Position numbers and translations under genes: made by a program. 64,000 nt of DNA from Capnocytophaga stomatis (GTDB lineage: Bacteria; Bacteroidota; Bacteroidia; Flavobacteriales; Flavobacteriaceae). Below, one piece after another: positions 10,108 through 17,561 of this stretch (position 1 is its first letter; each line of letters begins with the position of its first letter). The notes under the pieces were generated by a model. The model was not told the DNA's origin. It saw only the letters and a list, made by a program, of their open reading frames with translations, and did no database searches. The stretch is taken from assembly GCF_002302635.1 (NCBI RefSeq), contig NZ_CP022387.1, positions 1,488,001 to 1,552,000 on the forward strand, read 5' to 3'.

Positions 10108-10311
10108 TAAAAGAAAGTTGTTCTGAAAAATATTTATGCAGACTTTATAAGAAGTTAATAAAAATTAAAGGTCAGTATATTCTTTTTAGAAGCCTTATTT
10201 ATAATGATTTAATATAAAAATATGTTTTGCACGTGCAGAATTTTTTTCTGAATATTGACAATACACATAATCAAATCGGTTGTTTCTTAATATATGTATA
10301 ATAAATATGTT

Positions 10312-10348
10312 AAAAATCCCGCTTATTATAAAAATAAACGGGATTTTT
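10312..10348 (-). terminator. Intrinsic terminator after SUMF1 paralog C
   Basis: AAAAATCCCG (10312-10321) pairs perfectly with CGGGATTTTT (10339-10348). The hairpin starts 24 bp past the stop of the gene at 10373-11284 and is flanked by T-rich sequence on the minus strand. Confidence 0.75.
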
Positions 10349-10372
10349 TAAATTAACAAGTTCTTTTTATCG

Positions 10373-11284
10373 TTAGTCAAAAACTACACGAAAACCTAAA
10401 TTGTGACGTACTCCATTAGGGGCTCTGTTACTACGATTTGCAGAACGATTGTTGTGAGGAGTACAGAAGGCACTGGCACCGCGTCGTGAACGAGCCTTGC
10501 CTGTAGAGGGACCTTTAGGGTTCGTTTTGGCTTCTTTCGTGTAGGCACCATACCAATCAGCAGTCCACTCCCATACATTCCCGCTCATATCATATATCCC
10601 TAACTCATTTGGTTTTTTTTCACCCACATTGTGAAGTCTTTGTCCTGAATTACCCACGTGCCAAGCAACTTCATTGATGTTGTTGCTTCCGCTCCAGGTG
10701 TAACCTTTACTTTTTTTGCCTCCTCTTGCTGCGTATTCCCACTCGGCTTCGGTTGGGATTCTCCCTTTTGCCCACTTGGCATAGGCATTGGCTCCGTTCC
10801 AGCTAACGAATCGCACGGGCATTCTTTCCTTCCCTTTTTTAGGAGTGAACTTTTTCCCCTTTACATCAAAATCTGTTCCCTGATACCACTTCACTCCGTT
10901 TTCAGTCTGATTCCCTCTTTCAGATAAAAACTTGGCGTACTGCTCATTAGTGATTTCGTACTTGGTGATTTTGAAGCTTTTAAGGGTTACTTTGTGTTGT
11001 GGGCGTTCGTCCCCGTCACCTGAACCAGCGGGGCTTCCCATTAGGAATGTGCCTCCTTCCACAAAAATTAAATCTGAATCGGGCTTGGAGTTAGTTCCTC
11101 CAGAATTGGATTTCTCCCCTCCTGAAGATGAAGAATTTGAATTTGTAATAGGATTGATTAGCTCTTCTTGTTCCTTCTTACAACTTGTTAATGAAATCAT
11201 TCCTACCATTGCTGTGTAGGTGAAGAATCTGAAAAGATTCTGTTTTTGAATTAAACTCCGTAGAGTAAGCGTAGCGTTTTTCAT
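10373..11284 (-). CDS. SUMF1/FGE-fold lipoprotein, paralog C (one Cys of the pair lost)
   Basis: The protein has 303 residues. The signal peptide ends in the lipobox LTSC and the mature start is CKKEQEE, again a surface-export-type signal. A Ser/Asn/Gly-rich linker occupies residues about 45-70. The SUMF1 domain follows, with VEGGTFLMGSPAGSG, YEITNEQYAKFL, IPTEAEWEYAARGG and SGNVWEWTADWY. In the C-terminal motif the first Cys is kept (FCTPHNN) but the position of the second Cys is Asn. This copy therefore lacks the FGE-type cysteine pair seen in A and B. The protein stops at GFRVVFD, two residues shorter than its paralogs. It is the first of the three genes in the direction of transcription. 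Confidence 0.85.
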   Translation of the reverse strand: MKNATLTLRSLIQKQNLFRFFTYTAMVGMISLTSCKKEQEELINPITNSNSSSSGGEKSNSGGTNSKPDSDLIFVEGGTFLMGSPAGSGDGDERPQHKVTLKSFKITKYEITNEQYAKFLSERGNQTENGVKWYQGTDFDVKGKKFTPKKGKERMPVRFVSWNGANAYAKWAKGRIPTEAEWEYAARGGKKSKGYTWSGSNNINEVAWHVGNSGQRLHNVGEKKPNELGIYDMSGNVWEWTADWYGAYTKEAKTNPKGPSTGKARSRRGASAFCTPHNNRSANRSNRAPNGVRHNLGFRVVFD

Positions 11285-11428
11285 GACTATATTTGAGTTG
11301 ATTTATTCTTGCTATATATTTTTGTTCTGATTTTAATCACATAAAAAACAGGTTTTTAAAAACTAATAACAAAGGGCAAATGTTAAAAAAAACCAAAAAA
11401 AACTAAAAAACATTTACTTATCTGGGGA

Positions 11429-11436
11429 CAAAAATA
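11429..11436 (-). promoter_or_regulatory. -7 promoter box for SUMF1 paralog C
   Basis: The minus strand reads TATTTTTG followed by TCCCC, 145 bp before the ATG at 11284. It fits the Bacteroidota consensus. The 11285-11637 stretch is otherwise very AT-rich and shows no coding signal. Confidence 0.45.
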
Positions 11437-11637
11437 TAAATAAGTTTCATATGAAAAACTTTTTTTTGAAAAAATTGATACACAATTACAAATAATTTAA
11501 CAAGCTGAAATAGCGTATGTTATAAAACACTGTATTTATATATTTGATTATCAGTTACTTGTAATTTTGTTTTGAAAGAATAAAAAATGAAGTGCAATAT
11601 TGCCGTAGAATGGTTTTTAATCCTATAAAAATGAAAA

Positions 11638-11663
11638 AAGAAGATACTTTTGGGTATCTTCTT
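11638..11663 (-). terminator. Terminator, probably of the SPFH gene before the IS inserted
   Basis: A perfect 10-bp stem pairs AAGAAGATAC (11638-11647) with GTATCTTCTT (11654-11663) around a 6-nt loop. On the minus strand it is followed by a T run, so it terminates minus-strand transcripts. The nearest minus-strand gene is the SPFH gene ending at 12662, now separated from it by the IS element. This suggests the IS landed between that gene and its terminator. Confidence 0.65.
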
Positions 11664-11723
11664 GAGAAAAGTGGTAGCACAATGTTAAGCTCCTAAGTAT
11701 TGGAAGTGAATATATAATACTAA

Positions 11724-12617
11724 AAACCTGTCTAAACTTTTTAAGAGGAAAATTAAAAGTTCCAAGAATTTTTAGCATTTTTGTTTTGCATAACAAAATG
11801 AAAATCAAGGAACTTTGAGCAAAGATATAATAAAAAAATGGATTATTTCCCATTTGAGTATTGGAAAAAGAGGATTTAAAACAAAATTTGATTTATCATT
11901 AATTTTTCTTCTGATAGTCAAACGATTAAAAACAGGTTGCCAGTGGAGGGAACTTCCGGTAGAAGTGTATTTTAAAGACCAAAAAATAAGCTATCAAACA
12001 GTCTATTATTATTTCAATAAATGGAGTAAAGATGGTAGTTTTAAGCGAATTTGGCTTAATTTGTTGCTTGAGAATCGGAGAAAATTAGATTTATCAAGCG
12101 TCCAACTTGATGGTAGTCATACTCGATGTCGAATGGGAGGACAATCTGTTGGTTATCAGTTAAGAAAAAAGTCAAAGACCACGAATTCTATCTTTCTGTG
12201 TGATAATTTGGGGCAAATTTTAGCAATGGGTAGTCCAAAATCCGGTAATCATCACGATTTGAATAATATAGACTTTGTTTTAAAAGAGATTTTGAATCTT
12301 TTGGAGGAAGCGAAAATAGAGCATAAAGGCTTGTTTGTCAATGCAGATGCAGGTTTTGATAGCCGAGACTTAAAAAGTTTTTTACAGGAAAAAGAAATAA
12401 TACCTAATATCAAACAAAATCCCAGAAATGGACAAAATGAAAATATTTATTTTGACGAAGAATTATATAAAAATCGGTTTAAAATAGAGAGAAGTTTTGC
12501 GTGGCTTGATGGTTTTAAAGGATTGATTATAAGATATGAAACCCTAAACACAACTTGGATGGCTATGTTGTATCTAGGGATTATACTAACATTTATTCGA
12601 AAAGTTTAAACAAGTTT
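11724..12617 (+). mobile_element. IS5-family insertion sequence, 894 bp, with TAA target duplication
   Basis: The ends are imperfect inverted repeats. The left end starts AAACCTGTCTAAACTTTT, and the right end read inward starts AAACTTGTTTAAACTTTT (16 of 18 match). The trinucleotide TAA lies directly outside both ends (11721-11723 and 12618-12620). That fits the TNA-type 3-bp duplications made by part of the IS5 family. One transposase gene fills most of the element. The nearly identical ends and intact gene suggest a fairly recent, possibly active copy. Exact boundaries are inferred from the repeats and the duplication. Confidence 0.75.
11815..12609 (+). CDS. IS5-family DDE transposase
   Basis: The product has 264 residues. 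An N-terminal helix-turn-helix region contains GCQWRELPVEV and YYFNKW, the DUF4096-like head common in IS5 transposases. The DDE catalytic core follows, with Asp99 in QLDGSH, Asp178 in VNADAGFD and Glu225 in RFKIERSFAW. All three acidic residues are present, so the enzyme looks intact. The start is a TTG at 11815. A six-codon reading frame beginning at the ATG at 11798 ends in a TGA that overlaps this TTG, which may couple the two. An 8-bp stem (11756-11763 with 11809-11816) would cover the start in read-through transcripts, a device known from other insertion sequences. The stop lies 8 bp before the right end. Confidence 0.88.
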   Translation: MSKDIIKKWIISHLSIGKRGFKTKFDLSLIFLLIVKRLKTGCQWRELPVEVYFKDQKISYQTVYYYFNKWSKDGSFKRIWLNLLLENRRKLDLSSVQLDGSHTRCRMGGQSVGYQLRKKSKTTNSIFLCDNLGQILAMGSPKSGNHHDLNNIDFVLKEILNLLEEAKIEHKGLFVNADAGFDSRDLKSFLQEKEIIPNIKQNPRNGQNENIYFDEELYKNRFKIERSFAWLDGFKGLIIRYETLNTTWMAMLYLGIILTFIRKV

Positions 12618-12661
12618 TAATAAAAAATGCTACGTGATTAAGGAGCTTAGAAGTTTTTCTT

Positions 12662-13342
12662 TTAATTTTTGTAAACAGTAAAGTTATCTATCTGAAAATC
12701 ATCTAATATGATGTCAAAATCTAAAAGGTCATTTTTAAGATTAATCTTCAAATCGTTAGAAAACTTTTGAGGTTCTTTTACAATGCTCAGTAAATCAACA
12801 CCTGATGTTTCCAAATAATTTCTGAATCTTTTAATAATGAAATTGTTGAACCATCTTTCTTGAGAATCAACTTCTTGGTCCTTTATCAAGTTTTCTATAA
12901 ATGCAGAAGGATTTGGTTTTACACAAAAACTGTATCTGCCTGAGGTTTCGATGGCTACAGATTTTAACTTCTGATCCTCAAGAGGGAAAGGATAAAGAGT
13001 AGACCAGTTTTGGTTATTAAATGTTGCAGTATTTATGAAATAAACTTCCGCTTCAAACGCAGAGGCGTGATTGTATTTCCATCCTTTGAGTGTCGCGAAA
13101 ATTGGCATATTGGAGGCAACCAATTCGTGTTGACCACAACTATACATATCCGCCAACCGACCACCACTCACAAGTGCTGCAACGTGTGTGTTATCAACAA
13201 CAAGTTTCGCTCCATTTTTGATGGTTGCTGGGGAAGAGAAAACATTCCACAATTTGTTTTTGTTTTCCATACACTTTATTACATCAACATTTCGATGTAA
13301 TAATTTGAATCCTAGAGATTTAATTTTACCAAGCAAATTCAT
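12662..13342 (-). CDS. SPFH (band 7)-domain protein, short form
   Basis: The 226-residue product resembles the SPFH-domain family often annotated as virion core protein-like. Supporting features are an N-terminal segment before residue 45, a beta-rich core with GAKLVVDNTHVAALVSGG, the MPIFATLKGWKYNHASAFEAEVYFIN segment, and the final DDFQIDNFTVYKN strand. Related proteins usually continue with a long helix and a zinc-ribbon tail of 100 or more residues. Here the stop comes right after the SPFH beta region, so the protein is short or truncated. It has no signal peptide, so it is probably cytoplasmic or peripherally bound to the inner membrane. A possible small peptide gene ends 11 bp upstream, and the IS right end lies 45 bp downstream. 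The function of the family is not settled. Confidence 0.6.
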   Translation of the reverse strand: MNLLGKIKSLGFKLLHRNVDVIKCMENKNKLWNVFSSPATIKNGAKLVVDNTHVAALVSGGRLADMYSCGQHELVASNMPIFATLKGWKYNHASAFEAEVYFINTATFNNQNWSTLYPFPLEDQKLKSVAIETSGRYSFCVKPNPSAFIENLIKDQEVDSQERWFNNFIIKRFRNYLETSGVDLLSIVKEPQKFSNDLKINLKNDLLDFDIILDDFQIDNFTVYKN

Positions 13343-13353
13343 AACCTCAAAAT

Positions 13354-13464
13354 TTAATAGTTATTAGTTAATAAAAATCTACAGTTCGCAGTTGTGGCTG
13401 TGGCATCAGTAACACAACCACAACTCAGAACCGTACCTACGCAATGTGAAAAATCAAGTTTCAT
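13354..13464 (-). CDS. Possible 36-residue Cys-containing peptide upstream of the SPFH gene
   Basis: An ATG at 13464 opens a 36-codon frame whose TAA at 13354 lies 11 bp before the SPFH start. The peptide begins MKLDFSHC and has four cysteines (residues 8, 15, 17, 28), a GCVTDATATTANC stretch and a short hydrophobic end. The frame cannot be extended, because a TGA lies five codons upstream. A purine-rich GAGAGAG sits 7-13 nt before the ATG. A -7 box lies 61 bp upstream, so this would be the first cistron of the SPFH transcript. Within the frame the RNA can also form a 13-bp stem with one mismatch (13390-13402 with 13413-13425), so an alternative is a structured leader rather than a gene. Ser/Thr/Cys richness recalls modified-peptide cores, but no modifying enzyme is nearby. 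Confidence 0.4.
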   Translation of the reverse strand: MKLDFSHCVGTVLSCGCVTDATATTANCRFLLTNNY

Positions 13465-13524
13465 AAAATCACTCTCTCAACTCGTCTAGTCTTTTAGTTT
13501 AATTCAGGTGCTAATCTCTTGGGA

Positions 13525-13532
13525 CAAAATTA
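13525..13532 (-). promoter_or_regulatory. -7 promoter box for the small peptide-SPFH transcript
   Basis: The minus strand reads TAATTTTG followed by TCCC, matching TAnnTTTG. Transcription would start near 13518 and give a leader of about 54 nt before the ATG at 13464. A TTG lies only 14 bp upstream of the box, so the -33 element is poor. That fits a promoter needing an activator. Confidence 0.45.
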
Positions 13533-13572
13533 TGCTACCGAGTGATCAAACCTTTGTAAAAAGTGAATATTT

Positions 13573-13623
13573 ATTTGTATATATCACGCATTAACATTTT
13601 TCAGATTTGTATATATCACGCAT
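13573..13623. repeat. Two exact 19-bp direct repeats, 32 bp apart (candidate operator)
   Basis: ATTTGTATATATCACGCAT occurs at 13573-13591 and again, identically, at 13605-13623. The 32-bp period equals about three helical turns. The pair sits 41-91 bp upstream of the minus-strand -7 box at 13525 and about 350 bp upstream of the divergent regulator gene at 13975. This is the placement and geometry expected for a dimeric activator, possibly the AraC-type domain of that regulator. The remaining parts of 13465-13974 show no gene. Confidence 0.6.
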
Positions 13624-13974
13624 ACTTTTTGTACAACTCATTGAAAATGATGAATAAAAAAATACAAATAAATCTTTTAATCTTATTTGTAAAGAAATGA
13701 AAGGAATTGTATTTTTTTGATTTGAAAAGATTATAAAAACATAAAAACAATCAGAGTCGAAAAATAATTTGGAAAAAATACAGGTCGGTTATTGTCGTTG
13801 AAAGTGTTTTTTGCAGTCTTTTTCGTGAATTTTTATCTTCTGTGATTTTAATATTTTCGTTTTTTACCTGATTTGATAATCAATTAGTTATATGCATAAC
13901 TAATTTTTTTTGTTAAATTTCATAAATTATTCATACCTATTACATATTTTTGTTTTCTATTAATTTCGTTTGCA

Positions 13975-16824
13975 ATGGATATTTTCGTCAGAATAAGAAT
14001 GTCATTTCTGTTGATGTGCACTTTCGTTTTTCTTGATGCTTGCTCTCCTGAAAAAGAACAAATCAGGAAGAGTGCTTCCAAAGAAGAATATTTGGAAGCA
14101 CTCAATGGTATTTCAAAAAAGGAAGATTCTTTGAAAATTATGCTTCAAAAGCAAATTGAAGCAGGAGATGATATTGGTATGATGTTGTCATACAAGTATT
14201 TGGGGAAAAACCAGCGAGAAAATGCGAAATTTGCAGAAGCAATTGAGTCTCATCAAGAGTATTTGGAACTTGCTTTAAAAATAAAAGATACAGTTGAAAT
14301 TATTCAGGCGTTCAATGATTTAGGAACTGATTTTAGGCGCATTGGAGCAACATCTGAGGCTTCAAACTACCATTATGAGGCACTTCGGTATGCAGATGCT
14401 TTTTCAGATTTGAAAAACAGCGGAAGAAAAGCTCGTGTTGTGGCTTTAAACGGAATAGGTAACATTAGTCAGCAACTTGGTTATTTATCTGATGCTGAAA
14501 GATATTTTCGCGAAGCTCTCGCCGAAGAAACTGCATTGGGAAGTGAATTAGGAGAGGCGATAAATTACGCAAATATAGGTTCCGTGTTCAGAGGCAGGCA
14601 AGAGTACGATTCTGCAAGAGTGTATTATCAGCGTTCATTGGAGAAAAATATCAAAGCTAATTCGGAATTAGGCATAGGATTATGCTACATTCACCTTGGA
14701 AATTTGTATAGTATTGAACAAAAATACGACCTTGCAGAAGAAGAGTACCAAAAGGCATACGATTTAATGGATAAGTTTGCCGATAAATGGCATTGGCTTA
14801 ATGCGTGTGTTGCCCTTGCTACCGTATATCAAGAACAGGGAAATGTTGGGAAATACAAGAAGTACATTCAACTTGCTGAAGAAACTGCAAACCGAATTGG
14901 CTCTATGGGGCATATTTCGGAGGTGAATGAACTAAAATACAATCAAGCCATAAAGCAACGTAATTTCCGAGAGGCACTTGATTGTTACAAGAAAAGCATT
15001 ATGATGCGTGATAGCGTTCAGGGTATCAAAAATGCAAATCATTATATGGATTTGCGTGTAAATTATGAAAGAGAACAAAACTCACGCAGGCTCAAGCAAG
15101 TTGAGGCTGAAAGCATAATCAAAGAAGGGAAAAGACAATTTTTGCTGAAGATATCTTGGGCGGTAGTTTTGGTGGTAGTAATCATATTGGGGCTTTTGTA
15201 TTACGCTTATAGGCAACGTGCCATCAGCAACCGAATACTCAGAAATGTAGAAAAAGCCAGAACAGACTTCTTTACGAACCTCACCCACGAGTTCCGAACG
15301 CCTCTTACAGTAATTCAAGGGCTTAATCGTCAGCTACAAATACGAAAAGACCTTTCCGAAAAAGAGAAATCAAAATTTATGGATGCCATCGCTCGGCAGA
15401 GTAGCAATTTGCTAAATTTGGTTAATCAACTATTGGACGTCACAAAATTGAAAAGCGGAACCGAAAAACCCGAATGGAGAAGAGACGATATCATTCCTTA
15501 TTTACGAATGACGGCAGAAACTTTTCGGTTATACGCTCAGGAGAGAAACATAAATCTGATTTTTTACACCGATATTGCCAAACAAGAAATGGATTTTGTT
15601 CCTTTCTATATTGATAAAATAGTTGGGAATTTGCTTTCCAATGCCATCAAACATACCGAAGATGGCGACAAAATTGATTTTATCGTTGTAAAAGGTTCAA
15701 AACCAGATACTATAGTTATCCGTGTTACAGACAACGGAGTAGGAATTCCAAAGGGTGAATTAACACACATTTTTGAATTGTTCTACCAAAGTCCGAATGC
15801 AAAAAACACCTCAGGAACGGGCATTGGGCTGGCATTTACCAAAATGTTGGTTGAGAAAATGCACGGGAAAATTACTGTGGAAAGCGAGCTTGGAAAAGGA
15901 ACAACATTTACGGTTACCTTGCCTTTAAAAAATAAAGACGTAAAAGTAACTCTAATTTCAGAAAACATTAAAAAAGAAGTAATTACGCTTCCAAAAATCG
16001 CAGAAAGTGAGCCGGAGGAAGATTCTGCTTGTAATGATAACGCAAAGCATTCCCACCTGCCTACGGTATTGGTTGTGGAGGACAATAAAGATGTAACATT
16101 GTACGTAAAATCCTTATTAAGAGAAAATTACAACGTTATCACAGCTAAGAACGGAAAAGAAGGAATGGAATTGGCTGAGAAATGCGTGCCTGATTTGGTA
16201 ATTACAGACGTGATGATGCCCGTTAAAAACGGATATGAGTTGTGTAAATATATGAAAGATAGTGTGTTACTAAATCATATTCCTATCATTATGCTTACTG
16301 CAAAAACTTCAAAAGAAGACCGTTTGCAAGGATTGAAATACGGAGTGGAAGCCTACATAGAAAAACCTTTCTCTTCTAAGGAATTATTAATTCGTGTTCA
16401 TAATATTTTGGAAAACAGAAAGATATTGAAAGAAAAATATTTGAATATTACCGATAGTAACTCTCAAGCTCGTTTGCATAATGATGAAAATTTGAAGTTT
16501 TTACAAAAGGTGGTTGAAATAATTCATTCCGAATTAAATAACCCTAATTTCAATGCGGCTTTTGTTGCGGATAAAATGGCAGTAAGTCCTTCACAGTTAA
16601 GTAGAAAGCTGAATCAAATAACAGGATTCCCTACATCTTCGTATATTCTTCAAGTGAAACTGAACAAAGCCAAGAAAATGCTTCACGATACGTCGGTTAG
16701 TTTGGGCGAGGTAGCTGACGTTTGCGGTTTCTATGATTTGAGCTATTTTTCGCGAGTATTTAAAAAAGAATTTGGCATCACGCCAAGCCAATATCAGAAA
16801 AATGTTTCGATGAATGTGAAGTAA
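13975..16824 (+). CDS. Hybrid two-component system sensor/regulator (TPR sensor, kinase, receiver, AraC domain)
   Basis: The 949-residue protein combines a complete phosphorelay in one chain. The N-terminal signal ends near VFLDAC, which may be a lipobox. Residues about 50-370 form tetratricopeptide-type helical repeats that would lie in the periplasm. A single membrane helix spans about 385-408. The HisKA domain carries THEFRTPL with phospho-acceptor His438. The ATPase domain has NLLSNAIKHT, DNGVGIP and GTGIGLAF. The receiver domain has ITDVMMP with acceptor Asp745. The C-terminus (about 850-949) is an AraC-type DNA-binding domain. Such hybrids usually control nearby nutrient-uptake genes. 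Here no Sus genes are adjacent; the closest target is the divergent SPFH operon with its 19-bp repeats. The sensor is TPR-based, not the common beta-propeller type. Confidence 0.92.
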   Translation: MDIFVRIRMSFLLMCTFVFLDACSPEKEQIRKSASKEEYLEALNGISKKEDSLKIMLQKQIEAGDDIGMMLSYKYLGKNQRENAKFAEAIESHQEYLELALKIKDTVEIIQAFNDLGTDFRRIGATSEASNYHYEALRYADAFSDLKNSGRKARVVALNGIGNISQQLGYLSDAERYFREALAEETALGSELGEAINYANIGSVFRGRQEYDSARVYYQRSLEKNIKANSELGIGLCYIHLGNLYSIEQKYDLAEEEYQKAYDLMDKFADKWHWLNACVALATVYQEQGNVGKYKKYIQLAEETANRIGSMGHISEVNELKYNQAIKQRNFREALDCYKKSIMMRDSVQGIKNANHYMDLRVNYEREQNSRRLKQVEAESIIKEGKRQFLLKISWAVVLVVVIILGLLYYAYRQRAISNRILRNVEKARTDFFTNLTHEFRTPLTVIQGLNRQLQIRKDLSEKEKSKFMDAIARQSSNLLNLVNQLLDVTKLKSGTEKPEWRRDDIIPYLRMTAETFRLYAQERNINLIFYTDIAKQEMDFVPFYIDKIVGNLLSNAIKHTEDGDKIDFIVVKGSKPDTIVIRVTDNGVGIPKGELTHIFELFYQSPNAKNTSGTGIGLAFTKMLVEKMHGKITVESELGKGTTFTVTLPLKNKDVKVTLISENIKKEVITLPKIAESEPEEDSACNDNAKHSHLPTVLVVEDNKDVTLYVKSLLRENYNVITAKNGKEGMELAEKCVPDLVITDVMMPVKNGYELCKYMKDSVLLNHIPIIMLTAKTSKEDRLQGLKYGVEAYIEKPFSSKELLIRVHNILENRKILKEKYLNITDSNSQARLHNDENLKFLQKVVEIIHSELNNPNFNAAFVADKMAVSPSQLSRKLNQITGFPTSSYILQVKLNKAKKMLHDTSVSLGEVADVCGFYDLSYFSRVFKKEFGITPSQYQKNVSMNVK

Positions 16825-16876
16825 ATCAATATTATGAATTATTTTTGTACTTCATTTATTACGTTAAAGATTTTTT

Positions 16877-17290
16877 ATGATAACATTTAATTACGAAACC
16901 GAATTTGAACTCCCCGAGCAAGAAGCCGTTTTTCAGTCGTGGATTGAAAAGATAATAATTTCCGAAGAAAAAGAATTGGGCGAGCTGAATTATATTTTCT
17001 GTGATGATGCGTATTTACATCAAATCAATGTGCAATATCTTGACCACGATACACTTACCGATATCATAACGTTTGATTATACGGAAGAGGAAACGATTTC
17101 AGGAGATATTTTTATTTCGGTGGAACGAGTTGCCGATAACGCCCAAGATTTCAATGTGGATTTTCAAACCGAATTGTTGCGAGTGATGGCTCACGGTGTG
17201 CTACACTTATGCGGTTACAAAGACAAAACCGACGCAGAAAGCCAGCAAATGCGGAATAAAGAAGAAGAAAAAATGGGATTGTTTGTGTAG
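16877..17290 (+). CDS. ybeY: rRNA maturation RNase YbeY
   Basis: The product has 137 residues. YbeY is a metal-dependent endoribonuclease involved in 16S rRNA 3'-end maturation and ribosome quality control. The hallmark MAHGVLHLCGYKD is present, giving two of the three metal-binding histidines. The third His of the usual GYDH is not seen here, and GYKD stands instead. As I recall this is common in Flavobacteriia. The LTDIITFDY motif and the acidic GDIFIS strand are typical. In related genomes ybeY is commonly followed directly by mnmG; here about 2.2 kb of accessory sequence separates them. Confidence 0.93.
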   Translation: MITFNYETEFELPEQEAVFQSWIEKIIISEEKELGELNYIFCDDAYLHQINVQYLDHDTLTDIITFDYTEEETISGDIFISVERVADNAQDFNVDFQTELLRVMAHGVLHLCGYKDKTDAESQQMRNKEEEKMGLFV

Positions 17291-17295
17291 GTAAA

Positions 17296-17561
17296 TTGGT
17301 GATTATTCTACTAACTGCTTTTGGAGTTGTAGCTATTTCGGGGACTGAACGGAAATTACTGGTGTAACTGTTGGAGCTAGTTTTTTGGTAACAACAGAAG
17401 TTGCCACTGTAGGTGTCTATCCTAGTGGGTTTAGAGTTATAGAAGGAACTACAAAAACTCCTTTTAATTTAAAATACCATTGGTATCCCAATATAGACAT
17501 AGGAGCATATAATTTTCCAAAAGAAGTGTTACCTCATATAAAATCTAAACTAAAATTATGA
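17296..17561 (+). pseudogene. Remnant of a toxin-like protein C-terminus, frameshifted
   Basis: No intact gene is present. One frame (17296-17367) encodes LVIILLTAFGVVAISG before a stop. A second frame (17349-17561) encodes 70 residues that include ASFLVTTEVATVGVYPSGF and end KSKLKL. Small and hydrophobic residues followed by a short polar domain recall the pre-toxin and tip region of polymorphic toxins. The second frame has no start of its own, and a shift near 17346 would join the two. Its TGA overlaps the ATG of the next gene (ATGA at 17558), a coupling typical of toxin-immunity pairs. The parent family is not recognised. Confidence 0.45.

Noticed and set aside
7833-11284. Diversity-generating retroelement target genes (SUMF1/C-type-lectin ends are typical targets)
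   Set aside because: No reverse transcriptase or template repeat is in the window. Differences between the paralogs' C-terminal regions are not limited to adenine positions and extend into the flanks.
7833-11284. GldJ or GldK gliding lipoproteins
   Set aside because: The SUMF1 fold is shared, but these proteins are about 300 residues rather than 460-560 and lack the gldL/M/N neighbours.
13354-13464. Lanthipeptide or other modified-peptide gene cluster
   Set aside because: The composition is suggestive, but no cyclase, dehydratase, radical-SAM maturase or peptide exporter is nearby, and the leader is too short for known classes.
13573-13623. CRISPR array
   Set aside because: There are only two 19-bp copies with a 13-bp gap, and no cas genes are near. 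An operator explains the geometry better.
16877-17290. Non-functional YbeY because the third metal-binding His is missing
   Set aside because: The GYKD variant is, as far as I recall, usual for Flavobacteriia, and the rest of the protein is intact.
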